Below, piece after piece: positions 26,518 through 36,070 of a DNA stretch of 64,000 bases. The first letter of the stretch is position 1. Each line of letters starts with the position of its first letter. A program made the position numbers and the translations under genes. Origin of the DNA: an uncultured Desulfomicrobiaceae bacterium (GTDB lineage: Bacteria; Desulfobacterota; Desulfovibrionia; Desulfovibrionales; Desulfomicrobiaceae); the NCBI GenBank assembly GCA_937989665.1, contig CALKRN010000005.1, positions 1-64,000 of the forward strand, written 5' to 3'. The notes under the pieces were generated by a model, which saw only the letters and a program-made list of their open reading frames with translations, was not told the DNA's origin and made no database searches.

Positions 26518-27771
26518 ATGCCAGCGTCGCTTTCCATTGTTCTCGTCCTGGGCGTTATCGTTGTCGGCATGCGCGTAGGTCTTGGTCTCGCGCCATCGGT
26601 ACTCGGGGCCAGCTGGGTGCTGGCCCTTGTTCGTGGCCTTAGTTTCGAGGATTGGCTTGGCGCCATCCTTGCGGCCGTAACCGCCGAGCAAACCGTGCTC
26701 CTTTTGGCCATGGTGGTCGTCATTCTCGCTTTGAGCGCCGTATATACCGCCTCGGGACAATCGCTTCGGTTCTTGTCCGCGGTGCGAGGTGTGCTGCGCT
26801 CCCGCACGGTGGTGCTCGTGTTGTTTCCTGCCCTCATTGGACTTTTGCCCATGCCCGGAGGGGCGGTCTTTTCTGCCCCCATGGTGGCCCAGACTGCTCA
26901 CGATCTCAAGCTGACTCCCGAAGACCAAAGCCTCATCAACTATTGGTTCCGTCATGTGTGGGAGTTGGCGTGGCCGCTGTATCCTGGGATTATCTTGGCG
27001 GCTTCCCTCGCCAACATGCCGGTCACTCGTGTGATGGCGATTATGTGGCCGGCACCGCTTTTGGCGATAGCCTTGGGATGGGGGTGGATTTTGCGTCCGA
27101 TGGTGCGTCAGGCCCCGCAGCAAAGTGCCGCGGCAGAGGTCCCGCAGGAAGCGCACCTGCGCGATGGGCTCCCTTTGGCCGTGGCCATTGGTGGGGCCAT
27201 TGTGGGAGAGTGGGGTTGTGCCCACTTTTTCCCTGGGGTGGCCATGGAGTGGGGAGTGGTGCTCGCCATGCTGACTGCTTTGGGAGTGAGTCTTCTGCTG
27301 TCCCGCACCAATTGGCGTGCCACCGTGGCTGAAGCCGCCAAGGAGAATACCGTGGGGCTGATGGCCGTAGTGGCAGCGGTATTCGTGTTCAAAGAGGTCC
27401 TTCTCCGCGGCCAGGTGGTGCAGGGCGTGGCCCTGGAGCTCGGCGGTGGAGCGGCTTTGGTCGTTTTAGCGGTCGTTCTCCCGTTTGTGGTAGGATTCGT
27501 GTCCGGGGTGACCGTGGCTTTTGTGGGGGCGACGTTCCCACTTCTCTTTGGCGTAGCCGCGGCAAGTGGTGCGGATGGACATATTCCGGCCGTGCTTTGC
27601 CTTGGCCTGTGCAGCGGCTTTGCTGGTCTTATGGCCTCGCCGCTGCATACCTGCTATTTGATGACCTGCCGCTATTTTCGCGTGGACCTCGTGCGCCTTT
27701 GGCCGAGGGTGGCGGTGCCAAGCTTACTTTTTATTCCTGCGGGGGGGCTGGGGTATTGGCTTCTTCGCTAG
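26518..27771 (+). CDS. DUF401 family integral membrane protein
   Basis: The 417-aa protein is polytopic (about ten helices) and shows the DUF401 pattern: FPALIGLLPMPGGAVFSAPM, NYWFRHVWELAWPLYPGIIL, a PFVVGFVSGVTVAFVGATFP repeat-like loop and FAGLMASPLHTCYLMT near the end. The family belongs to the ion-transporter superfamily related to Na+/H+ and carboxylate carriers; its substrate is unknown. GAGGTGGT precedes the ATG. Its 3' end overlaps the convergent phosphatase gene by 41 bp. Confidence 0.9.
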   Translation: MPASLSIVLVLGVIVVGMRVGLGLAPSVLGASWVLALVRGLSFEDWLGAILAAVTAEQTVLLLAMVVVILALSAVYTASGQSLRFLSAVRGVLRSRTVVLVLFPALIGLLPMPGGAVFSAPMVAQTAHDLKLTPEDQSLINYWFRHVWELAWPLYPGIILAASLANMPVTRVMAIMWPAPLLAIALGWGWILRPMVRQAPQQSAAAEVPQEAHLRDGLPLAVAIGGAIVGEWGCAHFFPGVAMEWGVVLAMLTALGVSLLLSRTNWRATVAEAAKENTVGLMAVVAAVFVFKEVLLRGQVVQGVALELGGGAALVVLAVVLPFVVGFVSGVTVAFVGATFPLLFGVAAASGADGHIPAVLCLGLCSGFAGLMASPLHTCYLMTCRYFRVDLVRLWPRVAVPSLLFIPAGGLGYWLLR

Positions 27772-28432
27772 GCAGCAGAGGGGCTTCCAGCAAAGAGGCG
27801 GCCTCGTGCGGGTGGTGGATGATGGCGTTCGCCCCAGCAGCGACGAGTTCTGCTTCGGGTCGAAACCCCCATGTGACGCCAACCGCGAACATGCCCACCT
27901 CTCGGGCGGTGGACATATCCACGTCGGTATCTCCGAGATAGAGAAAGGCTGTGGCGGGAAGCCCGAGGTGGCTCATGATCCGTTGCGGTCCGGCGGGATG
28001 GGGTTTGGGAGGGGTGACCCCATCGAGACCGAGGACGAGTTGAAAGGGCCAATGGGCGAGGTAGGCGGCCATGCAGCGCTCGGCGAACTCTTGGGGTTTG
28101 TTGGTGAGGACCGCGAGATGCAGGCCGCGGGCGATGAGTAGGTCGAGGAGTTCGGGGATGCCCGGATAGAGGCGGGTGTGGATGTTCCATGTCTCGCGGT
28201 AGCGGGCAAGAAAATCGGCGAGGATGTGCTGGCGAATGGTTTCTGGGGTATCTGGTGGCAGGACCCGGCGGGTAAGCTCGCTGGCGCCACTGCCTACAAA
28301 GTGCCGGTAGGCGGCGATGGGATACAGGGGGAGACCATGGCGGGCCAGAGTATGGTTCATAGCGAGGGCAATATCCTCGAGGGTATCGAGAAGGGTGCCA
28401 TCCATGTCGAAAATAACGGCCTTAAAGCGCAT
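27731..28432 (-). CDS. gph: Phosphoglycolate phosphatase-like HAD hydrolase
   Basis: From the ATG at 28432 (GAGG upstream) the protein is 233 aa. HAD motifs are complete: I AVIFDMDGTLLDT, II AVLTNKP, III KPHP, IV LYLGDTDVDMSTA. The cap is the helical C1 type with HFVGSGASEL, as in Gph. It likely dephosphorylates 2-phosphoglycolate formed during DNA repair, though PPase-type PpaX activity is also possible. The C-terminal tail (PSEEANTPAPPQE) lies in the overlap with DUF401 and may be dispensable. Confidence 0.88.
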   Translation of the reverse strand: MRFKAVIFDMDGTLLDTLEDIALAMNHTLARHGLPLYPIAAYRHFVGSGASELTRRVLPPDTPETIRQHILADFLARYRETWNIHTRLYPGIPELLDLLIARGLHLAVLTNKPQEFAERCMAAYLAHWPFQLVLGLDGVTPPKPHPAGPQRIMSHLGLPATAFLYLGDTDVDMSTAREVGMFAVGVTWGFRPEAELVAAGANAIIHHPHEAASLLEAPLLPSEEANTPAPPQE

Positions 28433-28529
28433 AGGGTACCTCGGCCTGAAACGGTTTCTGGGGAAAAATGGTCCATGGCTGGCTATCAGGAGGGGATAGC
28501 GCTGTCGAGACACACGCAATGGAGCCTAT

Positions 28530-29210
28530 ATGGAGTGCTACGCAACGATTCTCCAATCCGCATTGTTTCGAGAATTCCCCGAGACTGCGGCTCGGAATCT
28601 GGCGGCAGTAGGGAGCATGCGGCAGTATGCCAAAGGCGAGCGTTTGTTTCACGAGGGAGACCTGGCTGAGGGCTTTTTTGTGGTGGCTTCGGGCCGGGTG
28701 CGGGTCTTCAAGATGGCATGGGATGGTCGGGAGCAAACACTCCATATCCTCGGTCCAGGAGAGCCGGTGGGTGAGGTGCCGGTATTTGCCGGTACCCAGT
28801 TTCCGGCTTCGGCCGAGGCCTTGGATTCGGTAACGGCCTGTTTTTTTCCTCGGGAAGCGCTTCTTGCCGCCTATACCCACCATCCCGACCTCGCTTTGGC
28901 CATGCTGGCGGTGCTTGCTCGTCGGCTGCGGGAATTTACTCGCCTTATTGAAAACTTATCCCTCAAAGAGATGCCCCAGCGCTTGGCGGCCTACCTCGTG
29001 CATCGTGTCGAGGGGCAAGGCGGGGTCGTACGCCTTGATATCAGCAAGGGGACGCTGGCGACCATCCTCGGGGCAAGCCAAGAGACCCTTTCTCGTAGCT
29101 TGTCTCGCCTTGCTGAGGCCGGGTTGATCCGTGTCGAAGGCCGCACCATCGTGCTCTTAGAGAGAGCGCGGCTTGAGGCACTGGCTGAGGGACGGCAGCG
29201 GCTGGGATAA
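28530..29210 (+). CDS. Crp/Fnr family transcription regulator
   Basis: The 226-aa protein has an N-terminal cyclic-nucleotide-binding beta roll (MRQYAKGERLFHEGDLAEGF, VVASGRVRVFK, LGPGEPVGEVPVFAG), a dimerisation helix (LARRLREFTRLIENLSLKEM) and a winged HTH (ISKGTLATILGASQETLSRSLSRL). The Arg and Ser that contact cAMP in E. coli CRP are not evident, and there is no N-terminal Cys cluster, so neither cAMP nor FeS sensing is supported. The ATG is 5 nt after GGAG. It is divergent from gph. Confidence 0.92.
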   Translation: MECYATILQSALFREFPETAARNLAAVGSMRQYAKGERLFHEGDLAEGFFVVASGRVRVFKMAWDGREQTLHILGPGEPVGEVPVFAGTQFPASAEALDSVTACFFPREALLAAYTHHPDLALAMLAVLARRLREFTRLIENLSLKEMPQRLAAYLVHRVEGQGGVVRLDISKGTLATILGASQETLSRSLSRLAEAGLIRVEGRTIVLLERARLEALAEGRQRLG

Positions 29211-29279
29211 GCTGCGGGAGTATACGCGAGCGAGGAACAGGGGATGTGGGGACAGGAGCGGCGGCGAGAAGCGGAAGGT

Positions 29280-29379
29280 TCGCAATCAAAAGCCGCGCCG
29301 GAAGGCTCGTGCTGCGTGCCCGTCTTGCCCGGAGAGTGCGATGGTGCAAGCATCGCGAACAAAAACCGCGCCGGAGGGC
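29280..29379. repeat. 73-bp-spaced imperfect direct repeat, second copy forming a terminator
   Basis: A 27-bp sequence at 29280-29306 recurs at 29353-29379 with 4 mismatches. The core CCGCGCCGGA is shared, and only the second copy has the full inverted partner. Confidence 0.7.
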
Positions 29380-29388
29380 CGGCGCGGT
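29359..29388 (-). terminator. Rho-independent terminator of the minor pilin operon
   Basis: ACCGCGCCGG/CCGGCGCGGT (29365-29388) forms a 10-bp stem with a 4-nt loop, followed on the minus strand by TTTTTGTT. It lies 40 bp after the pilY1 stop. Confidence 0.85.
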
Positions 29389-29428
29389 GGGCGCTGTAGG
29401 CGCTGTAGGTGGGGCGGCACGGCGAGGA

Positions 29429-32400
29429 TTAATCAGAACTGCGTTCGAGCCAGTAGAAAACGCCACTCTTGAAGGGCAGGGGCATGGCGAGTTCCACCGT
29501 GGCGATGGCGCCGGTGCTGGTTTGGATAAAAGCCGTGCCTTTGCTTTTTTCTCCCACATGGATGTTCGGCGTCAGGGCAAGTCCTTTGCCGAGGTCCACA
29601 GCGACTGCGAAGGGATCTTCGGCATTGCTTAAGATGGGGATGTAGTAGGGGGTCCCGGTCGTGTAGTATACGGCATAGAGTCGGCTTCTTCCTTCAATCT
29701 CGCACGGGTCTTCGCTGGGGATATAGCTTGTAAAGAGGACAGTCCCTCCTAAGACTGCGGCTTGGCCGAGGACCCGCTCCAATGGCTGGCCCGGAAAACT
29801 GCGTTCCCAACCGGGTTTGGAGTTCGCCAGGGTGACCATTGCGTCCCACGTGAGGGTGGTGTTCGTACTCCCTTCTGTTTTGATGACCTGAACGCAGGAC
29901 TTGGTAAATTGGCTCCCGCATGTGGCATTGGCGAGGGTGATTTGCGTGCTGTTGAATAGGTCGAGGGGATTAACGCTTTCCCAGGTTGTTGTGGCACTGG
30001 CTTTGGGTTCTTTGATGCCATAAAACGACATGCTTTGGGTCTGTTGGATGTCGTTACGGGTAAAGAAACGTCCACTGCCTGCATATACCCAGATGTTCTG
30101 CTCCGCATCCAAGGCTACGGAGGCGGCTGCTGCAAATGGTTTGCCCGCACTAAGAAGCGTCGCATTGCCGATCCAGGTCACCAGATTCGATGTCTCTTGG
30201 GTGTTGTTGGTGACGAGGCGATAGAGTTTTCCTGTGGCGTTGTTTGGGTCGCCAGCGATCGTTCCATAATAGATGACATCGGCCTTGAATTCTTTGGTGG
30301 GATCATTGGTGCCGACATCGAGATCAATGGCGATGGGATCACCTATAAAGGACCCAGGCTCGGTTCTGGCAAAAAATGACGTGGCATTGGAGAAAAACGA
30401 CCCGGTGTTGTCGAGGACCCGGAGAGATTTGCGGCTGACAAGTTCTTTGAGGTCCACGACAAAGAGGGCTCCCGGTTGATCGCTCGTCGCGAGATTGATT
30501 GTTGCTGGATCGGGCTCCCCGGCGGCGTTGGCAGGGCCGGAACCAAAGACGAGATACCAATTGTTGTCCGCGGAGGAGTTGGCGTTGGGGGTGGTCATGG
30601 GCATGACGGTGGGATAGCTCGTCGTAAATCCCATGTTGGGGAGGCGGATCTCGGCCAGGGGTTTGGGGCCCTGCTCGGGGTCGGTGACGTCGAAAACGAC
30701 ATAGGCCGAGCCCATAATGCGGTCTGTGGCATTGTCGAAGGAGGGCGTCCCTGTCTTGTCGAGGTCGGCCCGGATCGTGCCGCCGCCAAAACGCATACCG
30801 GCGACGAGGACGGTTCCCCAGCCGTCCGGATGGGTGGCGTTATCGTCAGGGGTGATCCCATCAGGTTGGAAAAAGATGCGAGCATCGAAGACACGTGGCT
30901 TGAGATCCATGTAGGAGACGTGGAGTTGGCGGCCATAGGAGGGATCCATGAGCCAATACAAGTGGGGAAGGAGATTGTAGGGGATGTAGGCCCAAAGCTC
31001 GGCCCCGAGGTCAAATTGGGCCTTGTCTGCCCAGGAGGTATCAAAGCCTTTGCGGGTACTGTTGTAAAACCCGGCGTTGAAGGCGTGGAACATGCCATCA
31101 TTGGCACCAACATAGACGACGTTGCGCCGATTTTTGTATTGTTCCACAAAACGCTGGTAGGTTTTATCTTTGTAGATTACGTGGTAGTTTTCCGCAGGCC
31201 TTCCCACGACAGTGGGGGTTGAGAAGACAACATCCCCAAGACGCCAGGTTAATGCAGTAGCATTTTCTACGTATCTTCGGCTGCGGGATGCGTTGACCGC
31301 AATTCCAGCAATTGTGCCGGCGTGTTGATCTGCTCCCCGAATAAAATCGACTTGGCGTTGGGCGAGGCCTTCCAGGAGGGAGGCAAAAGTACTTGGGTTG
31401 CTTGTGCGCAAGGTATTATACGCTGTGGGAGTGTGTTCAAAAGAGGGGTATAGCGTGAGATACGCATAGAAATCGGTCGAATTGGTAAGGCCTGGAGAAT
31501 AAGAATTGTCTGGTGGCCATTTAAAGTGTTGCAGTTCTCCGGAATCAACAATCCCATTGGCATTTTTATCGGCGAACGTGACAATATAACGATTGGGTGT
31601 TGTTGCATTGTAAAATGAACGCTGGGCAACCACAGAAGAGTCATCGATGGTGTTGAACCATGCCGTGGATGTCCAAATATAGCGAACATCAAATGGATTG
31701 TTGAGTAACTCTATGGTTGCATTCTGTTCGTCCGGGTCAAGTTTCCCATTGCCATTGCTATCTGTATAGCGAAAGATATTGAGTTCTTGATAGCGAATGA
31801 TTTTATCGTGCTGCAAATCAAGTTGTTGATTGCCGTTGGTATCCTCCCGGATGTTACCCTGTGGATCGACGAGAAGGGCGTGGACTTGTCCCGCCCAATT
31901 GATCGTGTTGCCCGCTTCATCGCGGAACTCTGGGAAAAAGATGGATTGATAGACCGCTCCTTCGCCTTCTCTGGATTGCGAAATAACGGAGGCTGCAGAT
32001 CCTGATGCAGTCCTGCGGAGAATATCGGCAAAAGCTTTATTGAGCTGTTCTTCGAGTCTTGTTGGATTGGCCACATAAAAGTAGGTATCCGGAATTCCAT
32101 CGTTGTTTTTGTCCCATTCCGTCGTTGCGTCTGGTATATTGTTATTATTGCTATCTTCGAACCCACCCCATTTGGCTGCGTACCAAAGAGGCGTTTTGAG
32201 GAGGCTCGCCCCCGCCGTTGCCCCAGGCGTAAAGAAGTGGGTTGCGGTCAGCGGCAATGGCCCTGGGTCATTCGGGACGTCGAGGTAGTAGTTCGGATCG
32301 CTGCCTTCCGGCGTATCTTTATCGCGAACAACGAGATACGTGCCATCAGCCGTTGTTCCGGAGATGATGTACCCCATATGTTGGATGATGCTTCCAGCTG

Positions 32401-34816
32401 CATATTCTGAAGTGAGCGTGATTTGGACAGTATTATTGGCAAGGACCTCATATCGGTAGCGGACGATAGCGTCCATATCGTGGTCTGCACCTTGTTCCAC
32501 ATCTTCAAAGTTAACGCGGAACGTACCACTGGTGGCGTTGATCTCCTCTACAAAGAAATCAACAATAGTATTCGTTGGTTGGAAGGCGCCTTGTGCTGCG
32601 CTGATGCCAGCACCACCGACTGATTTGGCAAAGGGGACCATGGTGATAGTGCTATTTCCTACCGGAATTTTGATTTCTGGAAGCGGAGAGGAAAGGGCAA
32701 CGATATAGGAGAGCATGCTTTGGTTGCCCGTTATTGGATTGAGGTCATGGGTGGCGGCGTAGTGGGTGATAGCACTACTATAGAATGACCCCTGTTTGGT
32801 TGGTTCTTCTGGGCAGAGACCGCGAATCGCTCCAAATCCACCGACGGTCTTGGGCGTGCAGGCCCCATTATAGCTGCCCGACTCTCCGATAAAGTAGGTC
32901 CCCGGGATGGCCTCGGCAGTGGAGATGGTCTGTGACCCTGTCTGGACGTTGAGTCCAGGGAGAGTGGAAGGAAACGTGCTGTTCCAGGCACTCCCGGGGA
33001 GTTGATCCGAATCGTACGAAGGAAAGATATCCGATATGGCGATCATGACAGGTTTGGCGCAGTAGTTGGAACTATTGTAGGGGTTGTTCCACGTCGCAAG
33101 AGGGAGGCCAAGTTGGTTATCGTCTAAATTCATGTCTGTTTTGCTATAGACAAATGCTGGTGTTGCGTTGCCCGCACCAGCAAAATAACGGACTGTTTCA
33201 TACATCATTTCTGCCATGGGATTGCCCCACATCCGGCATTTTCCTTCACTCAGCGGTGCCGTAGTTATCCATCCACAATTTTCATTGTAATAAAAATTTG
33301 CATTATTATCAAACCCATGGATGCGAAGTTTGTCGAGCGTTGCAATAATACCGCCTACGGCACTATTATCAAGGTATAAAAATTCACCTGATGTACTATT
33401 GATTTCTCGGCTAATACTGCCGATCGTCTGGCGGAGGACTCCACCGGAAAGGTTTTTGGTGTAGGAACCCGTCAGGAGTCCAAAGAGCATTTTGTCCGAT
33501 TCTCCATGCCGTTGCAGGATGCCAATCGGTTTGTAGGTCCCATTGGGATAGAGCTTGCAGTTAGACTCTGGCATGGATGCAACGCCGACTTGGACGCGAA
33601 GAATATAATCGGTAATGATGGCATTATCTACTAGGTTATAGGTAGCGTGCGTCATGTTAGAGAGACCAAGCGTTGTACTTGCTGGGACAATCTGCCATTG
33701 ATCTTTTTTTGTCACATTGTACCAATATAAGTAATAATTAGCAGATCCAGTCCCTTCTTCATGGCGAAACTCTATCGTGTGTTGTCCAGAAGTAAGATAT
33801 ATTGTCCCGGTGTTGGAATAACAACTACATTTTCCATGGCCACCATACCATCCTACAACAACTTGACCATCGATAATGAGCTCAATAGCATCATCTCCAT
33901 CAATAGCAAATGTATAATTTTTACTTGCATTCACATTGAGTGTTCCAGAAAAAATAGTGAGAAAATTATCATCATTGCCAAATGGATTGTCGCTCCCATT
34001 GATAGTAATTGTATTCCCCGTATTGTTGCCAAATTGTCGTGATGGGGTGGCATAGGTAGCGACCATTGCATTGAATTGATCATGATTTTGCGGATGCCCT
34101 GGATGGGCTGTACTTCCACCGAAGTTACTTTTGACCACCGGACGTTCCGTCGCTACCCATTCCCAGATACGTGCGCTGCTGTTGGGCAGTACCCGCAAAA
34201 GCGGGGCGCCGTCTGTCCCCAGCGCAGTGGTGGCGATGAGATGGCGGCGGTTGGGATACGGCAAATCCAATGGGGTATAGTCACGAATGTCATAGCCATC
34301 CCGTTCGATGCTCTCATATTCTTTGCCAAAGGAGTGGGCATCTTGAGGGATGTAAGCACGTTCTAGTACAGTTTCTGTGGCGGTATCTATGGATCGATAG
34401 CCTCCGTAGAGTACTTTGCGGAGACAATCCATGCGCGTCATGCTGACATAGTTGAGAAAATCTCCACTCCAGTATGGTCCGTTAGGTGCTTTTTTATCTG
34501 TAGTCACACCCCGTGGCTCAAATCTCCCTGTGGAAGTATTGTACTCATAGTATTTGAACGAGTCAAAGTATCCATAATAATTAATAGATGACTTATACCG
34601 GATATCAAGAACGCCATCACCATCGATATCCGAAGCATCATTATAGGCTTCGTAATACAGTCGATGATCTCGGGCCATGGTAAGCATGACAAGCGGTGGC
34701 AGGTTGTTGGTAAGAAAAGGAGGTATATAATTGTACTGTGAAGCAACCTCGGCAAAGGTTATCTGAGAAGTTAGGCAAAGGATTGCCCCAATAACCAATA
34801 CAATAAGGCGGTGCAT
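29429..34816 (-). CDS. pilY1: PilY1/PilC-type type IV pilus tip adhesin
   Basis: The 1795-aa protein starts at the ATG at 34816, behind GGGAGGTGAG, with a Sec signal peptide (LIVLVIGAILCLTSQITFA). A PA14-like module lies at about 285-375 (TFAIDGDDAIELIIDGQVV). Two EF-hand-like Ca2+ loops occur near 892 (DKNNDGIPD) and 1025 (DSNGNGKLDPDE). The C-terminal PilY1 beta-propeller spans about 1190-1650, with VVYVGANDGMFHAFNAG, AYIPYNLLPHL and GWGTVLVAGMRFGGG. PilY1 sits at the pilus tip, controls retraction and binds surfaces with Ca2+. It ends the fimT-pilW-pilV-pilX operon. The first 500 codons are AT-rich compared with neighbours. Confidence 0.93.
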   Translation of the reverse strand: MHRLIVLVIGAILCLTSQITFAEVASQYNYIPPFLTNNLPPLVMLTMARDHRLYYEAYNDASDIDGDGVLDIRYKSSINYYGYFDSFKYYEYNTSTGRFEPRGVTTDKKAPNGPYWSGDFLNYVSMTRMDCLRKVLYGGYRSIDTATETVLERAYIPQDAHSFGKEYESIERDGYDIRDYTPLDLPYPNRRHLIATTALGTDGAPLLRVLPNSSARIWEWVATERPVVKSNFGGSTAHPGHPQNHDQFNAMVATYATPSRQFGNNTGNTITINGSDNPFGNDDNFLTIFSGTLNVNASKNYTFAIDGDDAIELIIDGQVVVGWYGGHGKCSCYSNTGTIYLTSGQHTIEFRHEEGTGSANYYLYWYNVTKKDQWQIVPASTTLGLSNMTHATYNLVDNAIITDYILRVQVGVASMPESNCKLYPNGTYKPIGILQRHGESDKMLFGLLTGSYTKNLSGGVLRQTIGSISREINSTSGEFLYLDNSAVGGIIATLDKLRIHGFDNNANFYYNENCGWITTAPLSEGKCRMWGNPMAEMMYETVRYFAGAGNATPAFVYSKTDMNLDDNQLGLPLATWNNPYNSSNYCAKPVMIAISDIFPSYDSDQLPGSAWNSTFPSTLPGLNVQTGSQTISTAEAIPGTYFIGESGSYNGACTPKTVGGFGAIRGLCPEEPTKQGSFYSSAITHYAATHDLNPITGNQSMLSYIVALSSPLPEIKIPVGNSTITMVPFAKSVGGAGISAAQGAFQPTNTIVDFFVEEINATSGTFRVNFEDVEQGADHDMDAIVRYRYEVLANNTVQITLTSEYAAGSIIQHMGYIISGTTADGTYLVVRDKDTPEGSDPNYYLDVPNDPGPLPLTATHFFTPGATAGASLLKTPLWYAAKWGGFEDSNNNNIPDATTEWDKNNDGIPDTYFYVANPTRLEEQLNKAFADILRRTASGSAASVISQSREGEGAVYQSIFFPEFRDEAGNTINWAGQVHALLVDPQGNIREDTNGNQQLDLQHDKIIRYQELNIFRYTDSNGNGKLDPDEQNATIELLNNPFDVRYIWTSTAWFNTIDDSSVVAQRSFYNATTPNRYIVTFADKNANGIVDSGELQHFKWPPDNSYSPGLTNSTDFYAYLTLYPSFEHTPTAYNTLRTSNPSTFASLLEGLAQRQVDFIRGADQHAGTIAGIAVNASRSRRYVENATALTWRLGDVVFSTPTVVGRPAENYHVIYKDKTYQRFVEQYKNRRNVVYVGANDGMFHAFNAGFYNSTRKGFDTSWADKAQFDLGAELWAYIPYNLLPHLYWLMDPSYGRQLHVSYMDLKPRVFDARIFFQPDGITPDDNATHPDGWGTVLVAGMRFGGGTIRADLDKTGTPSFDNATDRIMGSAYVVFDVTDPEQGPKPLAEIRLPNMGFTTSYPTVMPMTTPNANSSADNNWYLVFGSGPANAAGEPDPATINLATSDQPGALFVVDLKELVSRKSLRVLDNTGSFFSNATSFFARTEPGSFIGDPIAIDLDVGTNDPTKEFKADVIYYGTIAGDPNNATGKLYRLVTNNTQETSNLVTWIGNATLLSAGKPFAAAASVALDAEQNIWVYAGSGRFFTRNDIQQTQSMSFYGIKEPKASATTTWESVNPLDLFNSTQITLANATCGSQFTKSCVQVIKTEGSTNTTLTWDAMVTLANSKPGWERSFPGQPLERVLGQAAVLGGTVLFTSYIPSEDPCEIEGRSRLYAVYYTTGTPYYIPILSNAEDPFAVAVDLGKGLALTPNIHVGEKSKGTAFIQTSTGAIATVELAMPLPFKSGVFYWLERSSD

Positions 34817-34820
34817 GGAC

Positions 34821-35105
34821 TCACCTCCCTTCGATTTCCAAAGCATAAATACGAAATCCTTCTTTTTGAATACGAACCCGCGTTTTTGGAGTGAGTAAAT
34901 AGACTCGATCCGGGACCTCGTGCCATCCGTTGTCGTGTTTGATTCGGGCTGTTTGCACAAAGACATAGCGTATCCCGTCCACTTCTATCTGGTGGCCTCC
35001 CAGATCATGCCAGGCAGATTTGGTTACCGTCCCTTGGCTCCACGATATCGCCCCAAGGGGACTGCTCAGGAGCAGGAGCAGTACGATGACGGAAAGAATC
35101 TTCAT
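34821..35105 (-). CDS. Small exported protein between pilX and pilY1
   Basis: This 94-aa frame begins at the ATG at 35105 with an obvious signal peptide (MKILSVIVLLLLLSSPLGA) and continues as a small beta-rich protein (ISWSQG, HQIEVDGIRYVFVQTARI, VYLLTPKTRVRIQKEG). Its stop is 4 nt before pilY1, and the pilY1 ribosome-binding site lies within its last codons. Pseudomonas has a small pilY2 next to pilY1; by position this may be a functional analogue, but I see no sequence similarity I can name. A longer start at 35147 would bury the signal peptide. Confidence 0.75.
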   Translation of the reverse strand: MKILSVIVLLLLLSSPLGAISWSQGTVTKSAWHDLGGHQIEVDGIRYVFVQTARIKHDNGWHEVPDRVYLLTPKTRVRIQKEGFRIYALEIEGR

Positions 35106-35133
35106 GACATCGCTCTCTTGGCGTTGAGGTGGT

Positions 35134-35703
35134 TTAGTAATTGACATGCCGCCAACCGAGGTCGATCTCGGCGCGAGATTGGCGTTCTCGTTCGGCATGC
35201 GAGCGGACAAGATAGAGGACAAAAGAACCTCCTTTGGCTGCACTCTTGCCCACACCTTCATACCCAGCGCCCATTTGGATGGCGCCGCCAACAACGAGCC
35301 CTTGGGAAAGTTGGCCCGCGCGGACAAAAATCCCTGTTGTTCCATTGGTGTCGGTGTACAACGCAATCGGCCACGAGGCATTGTCGCTGCTGTTGAAACT
35401 GGCGATGGTCGTGTTGGCCCAGCATTGGGCGTCGCAGGTCCCACTTGCACAAGATGTCACGTATTCATTGCATAATGAGAGCGGTCGATTATTTTCGAGA
35501 TCTGCTTCGAGGATCTCATGCCCTGTGTTGGCCCCCGCATCCGCATGGATGAGGGCATTTTTGGTGTCGCGATCATTGGCGGCGATCATGATATTGATGT
35601 CGTTGACGTCAACTACCATAAGGCCAAGAGCCGTGAGCACGAGTAAGACCACCAGTGCAATGACCAGCGCAGAGCCTTGTTCAGTATTTTGGCGAGAGAA
35701 CAT
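35134..35703 (-). CDS. pilX: PilX-type minor pilin assembly protein
   Basis: The 189-aa protein has an N-terminal membrane helix of the PilX_N type (GSALVIALVVLLVLTALGLM) preceded by a short polar leader MFSRQNTEQ. The body has four Cys (LCNEYVTSCASGTCDAQC) that could form disulfides in the periplasm. PilX helps prime pilus assembly with the other minor pilins and carries PilY1. The classical prepilin cleavage site G-F is degenerate (QGS), as usual for PilX. Its 5' end overlaps pilV by 23 bp. Confidence 0.85.
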   Translation of the reverse strand: MFSRQNTEQGSALVIALVVLLVLTALGLMVVDVNDINIMIAANDRDTKNALIHADAGANTGHEILEADLENNRPLSLCNEYVTSCASGTCDAQCWANTTIASFNSSDNASWPIALYTDTNGTTGIFVRAGQLSQGLVVGGAIQMGAGYEGVGKSAAKGGSFVLYLVRSHAERERQSRAEIDLGWRHVNY

Positions 35704-36070
35704 ATGTTGTCCGTATGATTCCTGAATTTCCTAAAAATTGCCACGATATACTGCAGTTCATTTCTTTGGAATTTTGTATAGGTGTGTTGTTTGTAACGTT
35801 GCATATTATTGAGTATACCGAGTTGTCTATTGTAATGTTATAGTTTATAGAAGATATGTTTTTATACATATCTTCGGCATATTGGTTTCTCGATGCGTTT
35901 TCTATCAGTTCTTCTAAGATAAAATTAGCTTGGGTTGCGTGGTATGCCCTGCTGTCTTGTCGAGAACCTTGAGAAAAAAGGCTTGCCACTCCCAGAAGGC
36001 CAACGGCAATGATCGCCGAGACGACGAGGAGCTCTACGAGAGAAAAGCCGGCAGAGGATGTTGTGTTCAT
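35681..36070 (-). CDS. pilV: PilV-type minor prepilin
   Basis: The 129-aa protein has a type IV prepilin leader and cleavage site (SSAGFSLVELLVVSAIIAVG, with Glu at +5 of the mature protein) followed by LLGVASLFSQGSRQ. The C-terminal body is Asn-rich and encoded by AT-rich codons. It should be cut by PilD and join the minor pilin tip complex. It overlaps both neighbours (pilW by 4 bp, pilX by 23 bp). Confidence 0.88.
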   Translation of the reverse strand: MNTTSSAGFSLVELLVVSAIIAVGLLGVASLFSQGSRQDSRAYHATQANFILEELIENASRNQYAEDMYKNISSINYNITIDNSVYSIICNVTNNTPIQNSKEMNCSISWQFLGNSGIIRTTYVLSPKY

